A stretch of DNA of 64,000 nt from DASPWW01 sp963803425 (GTDB lineage Bacteria > Actinomycetota > Thermoleophilia > Solirubrobacterales > 70-9), in assembly GCA_963803425.1 (NCBI GenBank), contig CAWDMA010000001.1, forward strand, positions 1,550,001 to 1,614,000. The letters are read 5' to 3'. The translations under genes were made by a program, and so were the position numbers. The notes under the pieces are model-generated. The model was not told the DNA's origin and did not search any database. It saw nothing but the letters and a program-made list of their open reading frames with translations. This document shows, in pieces, positions 43,682-51,376 of this stretch; positions within the stretch are counted from its first letter, which is position 1, and every line of letters begins with the position of its first letter.

Positions 43682-44928
43682 CAGCCCGCCACCGCCGCGC
43701 GATCGCCCTCGACGACGCGCTCGAACGAGTCCAGCGTCGGCTCGATCTCGTGCATCTCGAACAGCTCTCGGGTCGCGTCGAGCGTCTTCAGGCCCTCGCC
43801 GGTGATGTAGACGACCACCCGCTCGTCCTCGGAGATCTCACCGCGCTCGGCGAGCTTCCGAAGCACGGCGGTGGTGACCCCGCCGGCGGTCTCGGTGAAC
43901 ACGCCGGTCGTCTGCGCGAGCAGCCGGATCCCCTCGCGGATCTCCTCGTCGGTGACGGAGTCGATTCCGCCGCCCGTCTCGCGGGCGAGGTCGAGCGCGT
44001 ACGGCCCGTCCGCCGGGTTCCCGATCGCGAGGCTCTTGGCAATCGTCTCGGGACGCTGTGGGCGGCACACGTCGACGCCGTCGCTGAACGCGGTGGCGAC
44101 CGGGTCGCAGCCGCGCGCCTGGGCGCCGTTGAAGGTCGGGAGCCGACCGTCGACGAGGCCGAGGCCGAGCCACTCCTGGAAGCCGCGCCCGAGCTTCGTG
44201 AACAGGGAGCCGGACGCGATCGGGCACACGACCCGGTCGGGGAGCTTCCACCCGAGCTGCTCGACGGTCTCGTACGCGAGCGTCTTCGAGCCCTCCGCGT
44301 AGTACGGCCGCAGATTGACGTTCACGAACGCCCATCCCCGCGCGTCGGAGAGCTCGGTGCAGAGCCGGTTGACGTCGTCGTAGGTGCCGTCGACGCCGAC
44401 CAGCGTGGTCCCGTACACAGAGGTCGCGAGCAGCTTCTGCTCCTCGAGGTCTGCGGGGACGAAGACATATGAGTCGAGCCCGGCCGCGGCGGCGTGCGCG
44501 GCGACCGCGTTCGCGAGATTGCCGGTCGAGGCGCAGGCGACGGTCTCGAACCCGAGCTCGCGCGCCTTCGCGAGCGCCACCGCGACCACCCTGTCCTTGA
44601 ACGAGTGGGTCGGGTTTGCCGCATCGTTCTTCACCCACACCTCGCCGAGTCCGAGCTCGGCGGCGAGCCGGTCGGCGCGGATCAGCGGGGTGAAGCCGGG
44701 CTCCAGCGATGTGCGGCCGGCCGGCGGGCGCCCGTCGAACGGCAGGAAGTCCGAGTACCGCCAGATCCCGGCGGAGCCCGCCTGGATCCGGCGCTTGATC
44801 TCTCCGGCCTCGAGGCCGGAGAGGTCGTAGCCGACCTCGAGCGGTCCGAAGCAGCGCTCGCACACGTACCGGGCGTCGAGCTCGTACTCAGCCCCACACT
44901 CCTTGCATCTCAGCGATTCAAGTCCCAA
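43681..44928 (-). CDS. Threonine synthase-like PLP enzyme with N-terminal zinc ribbon
   Basis: A 415-residue fold-type II PLP enzyme. The N-terminal zinc ribbon has C8, C11, C23 and C26; PLP-lysine 111 is in NPTHSFKDR, and phosphate-binding ASTGNLANAVAAHAAAAG follows. The sequence is threonine-synthase-like (O-phosphohomoserine to threonine), but the SAM riboswitch upstream and the ThiS-like carrier downstream are unusual for threonine production and suggest use of the same substrate for sulfur transfer. TTG start with an AAGGAG site 8 nt before it. Confidence 0.85.
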   Translation of the reverse strand: MGLESLRCKECGAEYELDARYVCERCFGPLEVGYDLSGLEAGEIKRRIQAGSAGIWRYSDFLPFDGRPPAGRTSLEPGFTPLIRADRLAAELGLGEVWVKNDAANPTHSFKDRVVAVALAKARELGFETVACASTGNLANAVAAHAAAAGLDSYVFVPADLEEQKLLATSVYGTTLVGVDGTYDDVNRLCTELSDARGWAFVNVNLRPYYAEGSKTLAYETVEQLGWKLPDRVVCPIASGSLFTKLGRGFQEWLGLGLVDGRLPTFNGAQARGCDPVATAFSDGVDVCRPQRPETIAKSLAIGNPADGPYALDLARETGGGIDSVTDEEIREGIRLLAQTTGVFTETAGGVTTAVLRKLAERGEISEDERVVVYITGEGLKTLDATRELFEMHEIEPTLDSFERVVEGDRAAVAG

Positions 44929-44958
44929 ACCTTCGTCTCCTTGTCTTCAAAACCGATT

Positions 44959-44988
44959 GGACCTCCGCCGGGCTGTGAGCGGAGGTCC
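44959..44988 (-). terminator. Expression-platform hairpin of the SAM riboswitch
   Basis: A perfect 10-bp stem GGACCTCCGC/GCGGAGGTCC with a 10-nt loop, 17 nt downstream of the aptamer and 30 nt before the TTG start. On the mRNA its 5' arm and loop include GCTCACA, exactly complementary to TGTGAGC at the 3' edge of the aptamer, so the two structures exclude each other. The T-run after it is weak (GGTTTTG), so it may act as terminator or by slowing ribosome entry. Confidence 0.7.
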
Positions 44989-45005
44989 TTGGTTGGGACT
45001 CTGCT

Positions 45006-45105
45006 CACATCTTCCAGGCAATCACCTGCTGGAGTTGGCACCTTTCCCCTTGCGGGGGGGTTGCCGGGGCTTCGTAGGGCCAGTCCCTCCACCCCTCTCG
45101 ATGTG
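45006..45105 (-). ncRNA. SAM-I riboswitch (S-box leader)
   Basis: The 100-nt aptamer is closed by CACATC/GATGTG (P1: 45100-45105 with 45006-45011). Inside, GAGAGGGGTGGAGGGACTGG, then CCCGGCAACC and GGTGCCAACTCCAGCAG follow the S-box consensus in order. Such RNAs bind S-adenosylmethionine and switch off methionine, cysteine and SAM genes. Here the target is the threonine-synthase-like/sulfur-carrier operon, which points to sulfur amino-acid metabolism. Confidence 0.95.
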
Positions 45106-45157
45106 GCGTATGTAGGCGGAAATATACCAATCACGGCATTGCCGATTCCGCCTCATC

Positions 45158-45201
45158 AACCCTGCCGCGTCGTCCGCTTCGCGTCCGGGCGCGGCAGGGT
45201 T
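45158..45201. repeat. Perfect 12-bp inverted repeat
   Basis: AACCCTGCCGCG (45158-45169) and CGCGGCAGGGTT (45190-45201) form a long stem with a 20-nt loop (TCGTCCGCTTCGCGTCCGGG) between the SAM-riboswitch promoter and the corA gene. No T-run follows on either strand. It could insulate the divergent promoters or be the stem of a small RNA; I cannot assign it. Confidence 0.6.
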
Positions 45202-45246
45202 CGTGCAGACACGGGCCAGCGGTCACCGTAGGGTTAAATGAGCTGC

Positions 45247-45351
45247 ATGCTCGACGTCGAAACCGAGATCAGCCAGAACGATGCCGAACCTCCCGAAGCC
45301 CAGGCTGAGAAGGACGCGCGGCGCCGAGCTGACCGCGCCGGCGGCGCCTGA
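45247..45351 (+). CDS. Possible 34-codon leader or shifted start of corA
   Basis: An ATG at 45247 lies 11 nt after a TAGGGT -10 box (45230-45235), i.e. leaderless spacing. It reads MLDVETEISQNDAEPPEAQA... and stops at 45349-45351, overlapping the corA start at 45281 in another frame. Either a translated leader peptide coupled to corA, or corA's true N-terminus with a one-base sequence error nearby. The peptide itself resembles nothing I know. Confidence 0.4.
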   Translation: MLDVETEISQNDAEPPEAQAEKDARRRADRAGGA

Positions 45352-46297
45352 GCGCCATCAGCCGAACGTCGAGACGATCACCGCCGAGGGGCTGCGGTGG
45401 GTGAAGATCGAGCGCCCGCGCGCGCTCGAGTGGGCGTGGCTGGAGGAGCACTTCGACTTCCACGGCCTCGACCTCGAGGACGTGCTGTCTCGAAACGAGC
45501 GCCCCAAGATCGACGAGTACGAGCAGTACCTGTTCATCGTCCTGCACTTCCCCGTGTTCGATCGCTCCGTGGGGCGGCTGAACGCCGGCGAGCTCGACAT
45601 CTTCGTCGGCGAGGACTTCCTGATCACGATCCCGAACCAGCCGCTGCAGCCCGTCGAGTACCTGTTCGAGCGCTGCCGCGCGAAGGAGGAGCTGCGCGAG
45701 CAGATCTTTTCGAAGGGGTCGGGCTACCTGCTGTACCGGATCGTCGACGACAGCTTCGACTACTGCTTCCCGATGCTGCGCAAGATCGAGACGAAGCTGG
45801 ATGCGATCGAGGAGGGGATCTTCTCCGGGAAGTCCCAGGAGATCGTCCGCGACATCTCGAACGCGAAGCAGGAGATCATCAACTTCCGCAAGGTGATCCG
45901 CCCGCAGCGGCCGGTGCTTCGCGATCTCGAGGGAGTCAAGCAGCGGTTCCTGGCGCCCGACCTCGACCTGGAGATCTACTTCGACGACATCGTCGACGCA
46001 CACGAGCGGATCTGGGACCTGCTCGAGAACTACAAGGAGGTGGTCGAGGGGCTCGAGGACACCAACGAGTCGGTGCTCTCGCACCGCGTCAACGACATCC
46101 TCCGCGTGCTCACCGCGATCAGCGTGATCGTGCTGCCGCTGACGATGATCGCGAGCTTCTTCGGGATGAACGTGGGGCTGCCCGGGGGCGGCGACCCCGG
46201 CGGCGGGCCCACGATCAGCTTCTGGGTGATCCTGGCCGTGATGGTGACGATCCTGGTCGGAATGGTCGCGTACTTCCGCCGCCGCGGCTGGCTGTAG
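45281..46297 (+). CDS. corA: CorA-family magnesium/divalent-cation channel
   Basis: A 338-residue CorA. A cytoplasmic alpha/beta N-domain is followed by the long stalk helices (EEGIFSGKSQEIVRDISNA), then two C-terminal membrane helices around the pore signature FFGMNVGLPG (GMN), and a basic end YFRRRGWL. It forms a pentameric Mg2+ (or Co2+/Ni2+) uptake channel. The N-terminus may begin earlier; a leaderless-type ATG at 45247 lies in another frame. Confidence 0.93.
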   Translation: MPNLPKPRLRRTRGAELTAPAAPERHQPNVETITAEGLRWVKIERPRALEWAWLEEHFDFHGLDLEDVLSRNERPKIDEYEQYLFIVLHFPVFDRSVGRLNAGELDIFVGEDFLITIPNQPLQPVEYLFERCRAKEELREQIFSKGSGYLLYRIVDDSFDYCFPMLRKIETKLDAIEEGIFSGKSQEIVRDISNAKQEIINFRKVIRPQRPVLRDLEGVKQRFLAPDLDLEIYFDDIVDAHERIWDLLENYKEVVEGLEDTNESVLSHRVNDILRVLTAISVIVLPLTMIASFFGMNVGLPGGGDPGGGPTISFWVILAVMVTILVGMVAYFRRRGWL

Positions 46298-46432
46298 GCG
46301 GCTCGCTCGGGCGGGGCGAGCGGTCCAGTAGATTCCTCCCGGTCGGTCGCGGCGCCGGGCTCCCTGCCCGGATCGGCCGCCGTGACCTGAGTCGGTCCGA
46401 CCCCCGGCGCGCCGCGCCGGGGTGAGTTGCAC

Positions 46433-47506
46433 GTGAGCTCCGAAGCGAGCGACAAGCGGCCGCAGCGTCGAGCCCCGGGACCGGGGCCGTTCGACCCCGG
46501 CCCCGAGTTCGACTACGACCCCGACCGCGCTCGCCAACCCCCCGAGTCGGACGATCCGGTTCGGGACGAAGCCGGCCCGGGGCCGTTCGGCCCGGGGCCG
46601 TTCGACCCGGGGCCCGAGGTCGAGTACGCCCCGGACCGCCGCCGGAACCCTCAGCCCGAGCCCCCGCTCGAGCCCGAGCAGGAACCAGAGCCGGAGCCCC
46701 CGCCGGAGCCTGAGCCGGAGCCGCCCCAACCCGAGGTCGGGGCGACCGGCCCTCCCCTCGACTCGCTCGATCCGGCGCCGTGGGTGCCGCGCGAGCCTGC
46801 GCGGCCACCGCCCCCGACCCGACGGCCGCGCCGGGCGCCCCGCCCCAGGCGGACCCGGCGGCCTGTTCGCGCCAGGCTGGTTGTGATCGCCGGGGCGCTC
46901 ACCGCAGTGGCGGCCGGCGTCGCATGGGCGGCCGACATCAGCGTCACCTCGCCTTTCGACACCGGCGGCGGTCGCCCTCGCGTCGCCGCCGCGGGCGTAG
47001 GCGCCAGCCCCGGCGAGCGCGAGGTCCGGGACGAGGATCCCTCCTCGCTCGCGATCACGTCTGACTCGGGGCCCTTCCACCCCGTCCTATCCGACCGGAA
47101 GATCGACTACGGCGAGGCGGCCGCCCGGTTCGGCGCGAGCCGCTACGGGCACACCCACGAGGGTCAGGACATGTTCGCGAAGCCCGGCACGCCCCTGGTC
47201 GCAGTGCGCGACGGGGTCGTGGTCGCGCGGGGGAACGACGGCGGCCGCGGCAACTACATCGGGATCTACAGCCCGGAGGTGGACCGCACCTACGTGTACC
47301 TGCACATGGTGAAGCCGAGCTGGCTGAAGCGCGGCCAGCGGGTCACCGCCGGGACCCAGGTCGGCGGGATGGGCTGCACCGGCTCCTGCGACGGCACCCA
47401 CCTGCACTTCGAGATCAGGCGCGGCGATGACATCGAGAACAAGGCGATCGATCCGCTGCCGAGCCTGAAGAGCTGGCCGCAGGCTCCACCACTGAAGGAC
47501 CGCTGA
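46433..47506 (+). CDS. Membrane-anchored M23 (LytM) peptidase with Pro/Glu-rich N-terminus
   Basis: About 357 residues. A long Pro/Glu/Asp-rich cytoplasmic part contains two copies of GPGPFDPGPE plus (D/E)Y.PDR, then a basic Pro/Arg stretch, one membrane helix (LVVIAGALTAVAAGVAWAA), and an extracellular LytM domain: YGHTHEGQDMFAKPGTPLVA (H-x3-D zinc ligands) and GTHLHFEIRRGDD (HxH). It likely cuts peptidoglycan cross-links or, if inactive, activates another amidase. The GTG start is chosen over a TTG 6 nt upstream. Confidence 0.87.
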   Translation: MSSEASDKRPQRRAPGPGPFDPGPEFDYDPDRARQPPESDDPVRDEAGPGPFGPGPFDPGPEVEYAPDRRRNPQPEPPLEPEQEPEPEPPPEPEPEPPQPEVGATGPPLDSLDPAPWVPREPARPPPPTRRPRRAPRPRRTRRPVRARLVVIAGALTAVAAGVAWAADISVTSPFDTGGGRPRVAAAGVGASPGEREVRDEDPSSLAITSDSGPFHPVLSDRKIDYGEAAARFGASRYGHTHEGQDMFAKPGTPLVAVRDGVVVARGNDGGRGNYIGIYSPEVDRTYVYLHMVKPSWLKRGQRVTAGTQVGGMGCTGSCDGTHLHFEIRRGDDIENKAIDPLPSLKSWPQAPPLKDR

Positions 47507-47546
47507 GGCCCGGCCACACGGCGCGCGCCTGCATAGGATGCTCGGT

Positions 47547-48029
47547 GTGGCCAATTTCAGGATCTGGGCGCCGTGGCGCCTCGCCTACGTGAAGGACGCG
47601 TCCAAGGACACCGAGTGCATCTTCTGCACGAAGCCCGAGGAGGGCGATGACCGCAGGGCGCTGATCGTGCATCGCGCCAACCGCTGCTACGTGATCCTGA
47701 ACGCCTTCCCGTACACGAACGGCCACCTGATGGTGGCTCCCTACGAGCACATAGGCCGGCTTCAGGATCTCGACGCGGGAACGCTCGCGGAGCTGACCAC
47801 GCTCGCCTCCCGAGCGATGACGGGGCTCGACGACGCCTACGGACCCGAGGGCTATAACGTGGGCTGCAATCAGGGCAGGATCGCGGGCGCCGGGTTCGAC
47901 TCCCACATCCACATGCACGTCGTCCCGAGGTGGGCCGGCGACACGAACTACATGCCGGTGATCGGCGACACGCGCGTGATGCCCCAGACCCTCGAGGAGA
48001 GCTACGACGCGTTGGCGGGGAAGCTGTGA
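47547..48029 (+). CDS. HIT-family nucleotide hydrolase/phosphorylase (AP4A-type)
   Basis: A 160-residue HIT protein: ANFRIWAPWRLAYVKDAS, CIFCTKPEEGDDR (zinc-like CxxC), NAFPYTNGHLMVAPYEHIG, NVGCNQGRIAGAGFDSHIHMHVVPRW with the HIT triad. Close relatives in actinobacteria cleave diadenosine tetraphosphate. The GTG start lies 9 nt after a TAGGAT box (leaderless), so it opens the run HIT-phosphomannomutase-MBL-lipid kinase-HIT. Confidence 0.88.
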   Translation: MANFRIWAPWRLAYVKDASKDTECIFCTKPEEGDDRRALIVHRANRCYVILNAFPYTNGHLMVAPYEHIGRLQDLDAGTLAELTTLASRAMTGLDDAYGPEGYNVGCNQGRIAGAGFDSHIHMHVVPRWAGDTNYMPVIGDTRVMPQTLEESYDALAGKL

Positions 48030-49396
48030 GCACCGTAGTACCGGGGATCTTCAAGGCGTACGACGTCCGCGGCCTGTACGGCGAGGAGATGGACGGCGAT
48101 GTCGCGTTCATGCTCGGCCGCGGGTTCGCGCGTGTGCTGGCGAGGCTGCGCGGGAAACAGACGGCCGACCTCGGGATCGGGCTGGGCCGGGACATGCGCC
48201 TGACAGCGCCGGAGATGGCCGAGCGTCTTCGCGAGGGGCTGCTCGCCGAGGGCGCTCACGTGATGGACGCCGGGATGATCGGGACCGAGATGCTCTATTT
48301 CCTGGTCGGCTCGCGCGGCCTCGACGGCGGCGCGATGGTGACCGCGTCGCACAACCCGAAGGCATGGACCGGCGTCAAATTGGTCCGCGAGGGCGCGCTG
48401 GCGCTCTCTGGCGACGCCGGGATCGGGGAGGTGCAGGCCGAGATCGAGGCGGGGCTGCCGAAGCCACGCGGCGGCGGCACGTTCGAGCAGCTCGACATCT
48501 ACCGGGGGTTCCAGAAGCACGTGCTCGGATTCATCGACCCGGCGGCGGTGAAGCCGATGAAGGTGGTGGTCGACGGCGGCAACGGGATGGCGGGCCCGAT
48601 GGTGGACCCGATCCTCGACTATCTGAAGCTGGATCTCGTCAAGACCTACTGGGATCCGGACGGCGAGTTCCCCGACCACGAGCCGAACCCCCTGCTGGAG
48701 GAGAACCGGAAGTTCATCGTCGAGAAGGTCCGCGCCGAGGGCGCCGATCTCGGGATCGCCTGGGACGGCGACGCCGACCGCTGCTTCTTGATCGACGAGC
48801 AGGGCAGCTTCGTCGACGGCGACTTCCTGACCGCGATGCTCGCCCGCTCGATCCTCGCGAAGAACGAGGGCGCAGACATCATCTACGACGTGCGTGCCAG
48901 CAGGGCGGTCCCCGACACCGTCCGCGAGCAGGGCGGGACACCGCACGTGAACCGCGTCGGGCACGCGTTCTTCAAGGTCGGGATGCGGGAGCACGGCGCC
49001 GCATTCGGCGGCGAGGTGTCAGGCCACTACTACTTCAGCGACTTCTTCAACGCGGACTCCGGGACGATCCCGGCGCTGCTCGTGCTCGAGCTGCTCTCGA
49101 CCCAGGACGCGACCCTGTCCGAGCTGGTCGGCACCTACCGGGACCGGTACTTCATCTCCGGCGAGATCAACTCCGAGGTCTCCGACCAGGACGCCAAGAT
49201 GAACGAGATCGCCGAGCTCCACTCCGACGCGGACGTTTCGTGGCTCGACGGCGTCTCGGTCGAGTACCCGGAATGGCACTTCAACGTCCGGCCCTCGAAC
49301 ACCGAGCCGCTGCTGCGACTCAACCTCGAGTCCCTGATCTCCGAGAAGGACATGGAGAAGAAGCGCGACGAAGTCCTGGGAGTCATTCGGGGGTGA
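48026..49396 (+). CDS. manB: Phosphomannomutase/phosphoglucomutase
   Basis: A 456-residue alpha-D-phosphohexomutase: GIFKAYDVRGLYGEEMDGDV, the phosphoserine loop MVTASHNPKAWTGVKLV, metal loop AWDGDADRCFLIDEQG, sugar loop FGGEVSGHYYF, and C-terminal phosphate site VRPSNTEPLLRLN. It interconverts mannose or glucose 6- and 1-phosphates, feeding GDP-mannose or UDP-glucose. Overlaps the HIT gene by 4 nt (GTGA). Which sugar it prefers cannot be read from sequence. Confidence 0.92.
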   Translation: MSTVVPGIFKAYDVRGLYGEEMDGDVAFMLGRGFARVLARLRGKQTADLGIGLGRDMRLTAPEMAERLREGLLAEGAHVMDAGMIGTEMLYFLVGSRGLDGGAMVTASHNPKAWTGVKLVREGALALSGDAGIGEVQAEIEAGLPKPRGGGTFEQLDIYRGFQKHVLGFIDPAAVKPMKVVVDGGNGMAGPMVDPILDYLKLDLVKTYWDPDGEFPDHEPNPLLEENRKFIVEKVRAEGADLGIAWDGDADRCFLIDEQGSFVDGDFLTAMLARSILAKNEGADIIYDVRASRAVPDTVREQGGTPHVNRVGHAFFKVGMREHGAAFGGEVSGHYYFSDFFNADSGTIPALLVLELLSTQDATLSELVGTYRDRYFISGEINSEVSDQDAKMNEIAELHSDADVSWLDGVSVEYPEWHFNVRPSNTEPLLRLNLESLISEKDMEKKRDEVLGVIRG

Positions 49397-50439
49397 CGTC
49401 GGACGAGGCGTACGCGAAGTGCGCCGGGGAGGGGATCCTGACGCTGCGGCTGCCGACCCCGTTCATGATCGGGCGCGTCAACTGCTACCTGATCGACGAC
49501 GACCCGCTGACGCTCGTCGACACCGGCGCCAACTCGGGCAAGGGCCTCGACGAGCTCGAGCACCAGCTCGACGCGCTCGGCCACACGATCGAGCAGCTCG
49601 AGCTGGTCATCCTCACTCATCAGCACATCGACCACATCGGCCTCGCCGAGGTGATCGCGTCACGCTCCGGCGCCGACGTCGCGGCGATCGACATCGCCGT
49701 CGAGTTCCTGTCCAACTTCGGCAAGGACGCCGAGCGAGACGACGAGTTCGCGGCGTCGCTGATGCTGCGCCAGGGCGTCCCCGAGGACGTGGTGAGCGCC
49801 CTGCAGACGGTGTCGAGCTCGTTTCGGGCATGGGGCTCGCGAGCGCAGGTGACCCGCCCGCTGGCCGACGGCGAGCTGCTCCGCTTCCGCGACCGCACGC
49901 TCGAGGTCCAGCACCGCCCCGGCCACAGCCCGTCCGACACGCTGTTCTGGGACGCCGACCGGCGCATCCTGATCGGCGCGGACCACCTGATCGCACACAT
50001 CTCCTCGAACGCGCTGATGACCAACCCACTGGACGGCTCCGGCGAGCGGCCGCAGGCTCTCGTCACCTACATCCGGTCGATGCGGCGCACCCGCGACCTC
50101 CCCGCCGAGATCTTCCTATCGGGCCACGGCGACGCGATCACCGACCACGTGAAGGTGATCGACGAGCGGTTCGAGCGTCACCGCCGCCGCGCCGCGAGGA
50201 TCCACGAGCTGCTCGTGGAGCGGACCCGGACCGGGTACGAGATCGCTCAGGAGCTGTGGGGGAACATCGCCGTCACCCAGGCCTTCCTGACCACGTCCGA
50301 GGTGATCGGCCATCTCGACCTGCTGGTGAACGCCGCCCGCGTCCGGGAGATCGACGATCACGGAGTCTCCCGCTGGGAGGCGATCGGAGACGGGCCGCTG
50401 GGCGATGTCGTCGCGGCCGCCGCCGAGGCGCCGCGATGA
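49393..50439 (+). CDS. Metallo-beta-lactamase-fold hydrolase with winged-helix tail
   Basis: A 348-residue protein: NCYLIDDDPLTLVDTGANSG, LVILTHQHIDHIGLAEVIAS (zinc motif H-x-H-x-D-H), HRPGHSPSDTLFWDADRRIL, IGADHLIAHISSNALM and FLSGHGDAITDHVKVIDE. The C-terminal helices (IHELLVERTRTGYEIAQELW) suit the LACTB2-like winged-helix extension. This group includes RNases and thioester hydrolases. It overlaps phosphomannomutase and the lipid kinase gene by 4 nt each. Confidence 0.85.
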   Translation: MTSDEAYAKCAGEGILTLRLPTPFMIGRVNCYLIDDDPLTLVDTGANSGKGLDELEHQLDALGHTIEQLELVILTHQHIDHIGLAEVIASRSGADVAAIDIAVEFLSNFGKDAERDDEFAASLMLRQGVPEDVVSALQTVSSSFRAWGSRAQVTRPLADGELLRFRDRTLEVQHRPGHSPSDTLFWDADRRILIGADHLIAHISSNALMTNPLDGSGERPQALVTYIRSMRRTRDLPAEIFLSGHGDAITDHVKVIDERFERHRRRAARIHELLVERTRTGYEIAQELWGNIAVTQAFLTTSEVIGHLDLLVNAARVREIDDHGVSRWEAIGDGPLGDVVAAAAEAPR

Positions 50440-51371
50440 AACGGATGCTGATCATCGTCAACCCGCACGCGACCACCGTCTCGGACCGGCTCAAGAACCT
50501 GGTCGTGTACGCGCTCCAAGGCCGCTACGAGGTGACCGCGGTGAGCACCCGGGCGAGGGCGCACGCGATCGAGATCGGGCGGGAGGCCGGGCACGGCGAG
50601 TACGACATCGTCGTCGCGTTCGGCGGAGACGGAACCCTGAACGAGGTGGCGAACGGGCTCGCCGGCACCGGAGTCCCCGTCGGCGTGCTTCCCGGCGGCT
50701 CGACGAACGTGGTCGCGCGCACGCTTGGGATCCCGAACGACGTCGTCGACGCGACGGAGCACCTGCTCGAGCTCGCGGAGGCATTCGAGCCGCGGACGAT
50801 CGACCTCGGGGTGGCGAACGGGCGACGGTTCCTGTTCGCATGCGGCGCAGGACTCGACGCGGCGGTCGTGCAGCGCGTCGACGCCAACCCGGCGCTGAAG
50901 GCGCGGGCGGGCGACTGGTACTTCACCTGGGCCGCGATGTCCGCCTTCTACCGTCGCTACCTCCGCAACCCCGTCCGGATGTTGATGCGGGTGGATGGAT
51001 CGAAGGCCGAGGGCGTGACGGCGATCGCCCAGAACTCCGACCCGTTCACCTTCTTTCGCAACCATCCGATCCGGGTGTGCGAGGGCGCCGCGATCGACAA
51101 CGGGACGCTGTCGGCGGCGATGCTGGGGCGGGCGTCGCAGCGCGACCTGCCCACCGTCGCAGCCCGGATCCTCACCGACCGGCTGTCGGCGGCCGACCAC
51201 AGTCAGATCGAGCACTTCGACGGCGTCACCGAGGCCCGGGTGGAGGCGGTCTCCGAGGACTCCGTCGGAAAGCTGCGCGCCTTCCCCGTGCAGGTGGACG
51301 GCGACTACATCGGCCAGCACACGGAGCTCGACCTGGGGATCGAGCCCGGTGCGCTGACCGTCGTGGCCTGA
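50436..51371 (+). CDS. Diacylglycerol kinase-family lipid kinase
   Basis: A 311-residue DAGK-catalytic-domain protein: MLIIVNPHATTVSDRLKNLV, then the glycine-rich ATP loop VVAFGGDGTLNEVANGLAGT, VGVLPGGSTNVVARTLGIP, DLGVANGRRFLFACGAGLDA and GDYIGQHTELDLGIEPG. Such kinases phosphorylate diacylglycerol or related lipids (including mannosylated ones in actinobacteria). Its position after phosphomannomutase hints at glycolipid synthesis, but this is inference. Confidence 0.9.
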   Translation: MKRMLIIVNPHATTVSDRLKNLVVYALQGRYEVTAVSTRARAHAIEIGREAGHGEYDIVVAFGGDGTLNEVANGLAGTGVPVGVLPGGSTNVVARTLGIPNDVVDATEHLLELAEAFEPRTIDLGVANGRRFLFACGAGLDAAVVQRVDANPALKARAGDWYFTWAAMSAFYRRYLRNPVRMLMRVDGSKAEGVTAIAQNSDPFTFFRNHPIRVCEGAAIDNGTLSAAMLGRASQRDLPTVAARILTDRLSAADHSQIEHFDGVTEARVEAVSEDSVGKLRAFPVQVDGDYIGQHTELDLGIEPGALTVVA

Positions 51372-51376
51372 TCGCG

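Noticed and set aside
46298..46432. Possible riboswitch upstream of the M23 peptidase
   Set aside because: Several GC hairpins (e.g. CCGGGC/GCCCGG) are present, but the conserved core of the c-di-AMP (ydaO) or other known motifs could not be matched.
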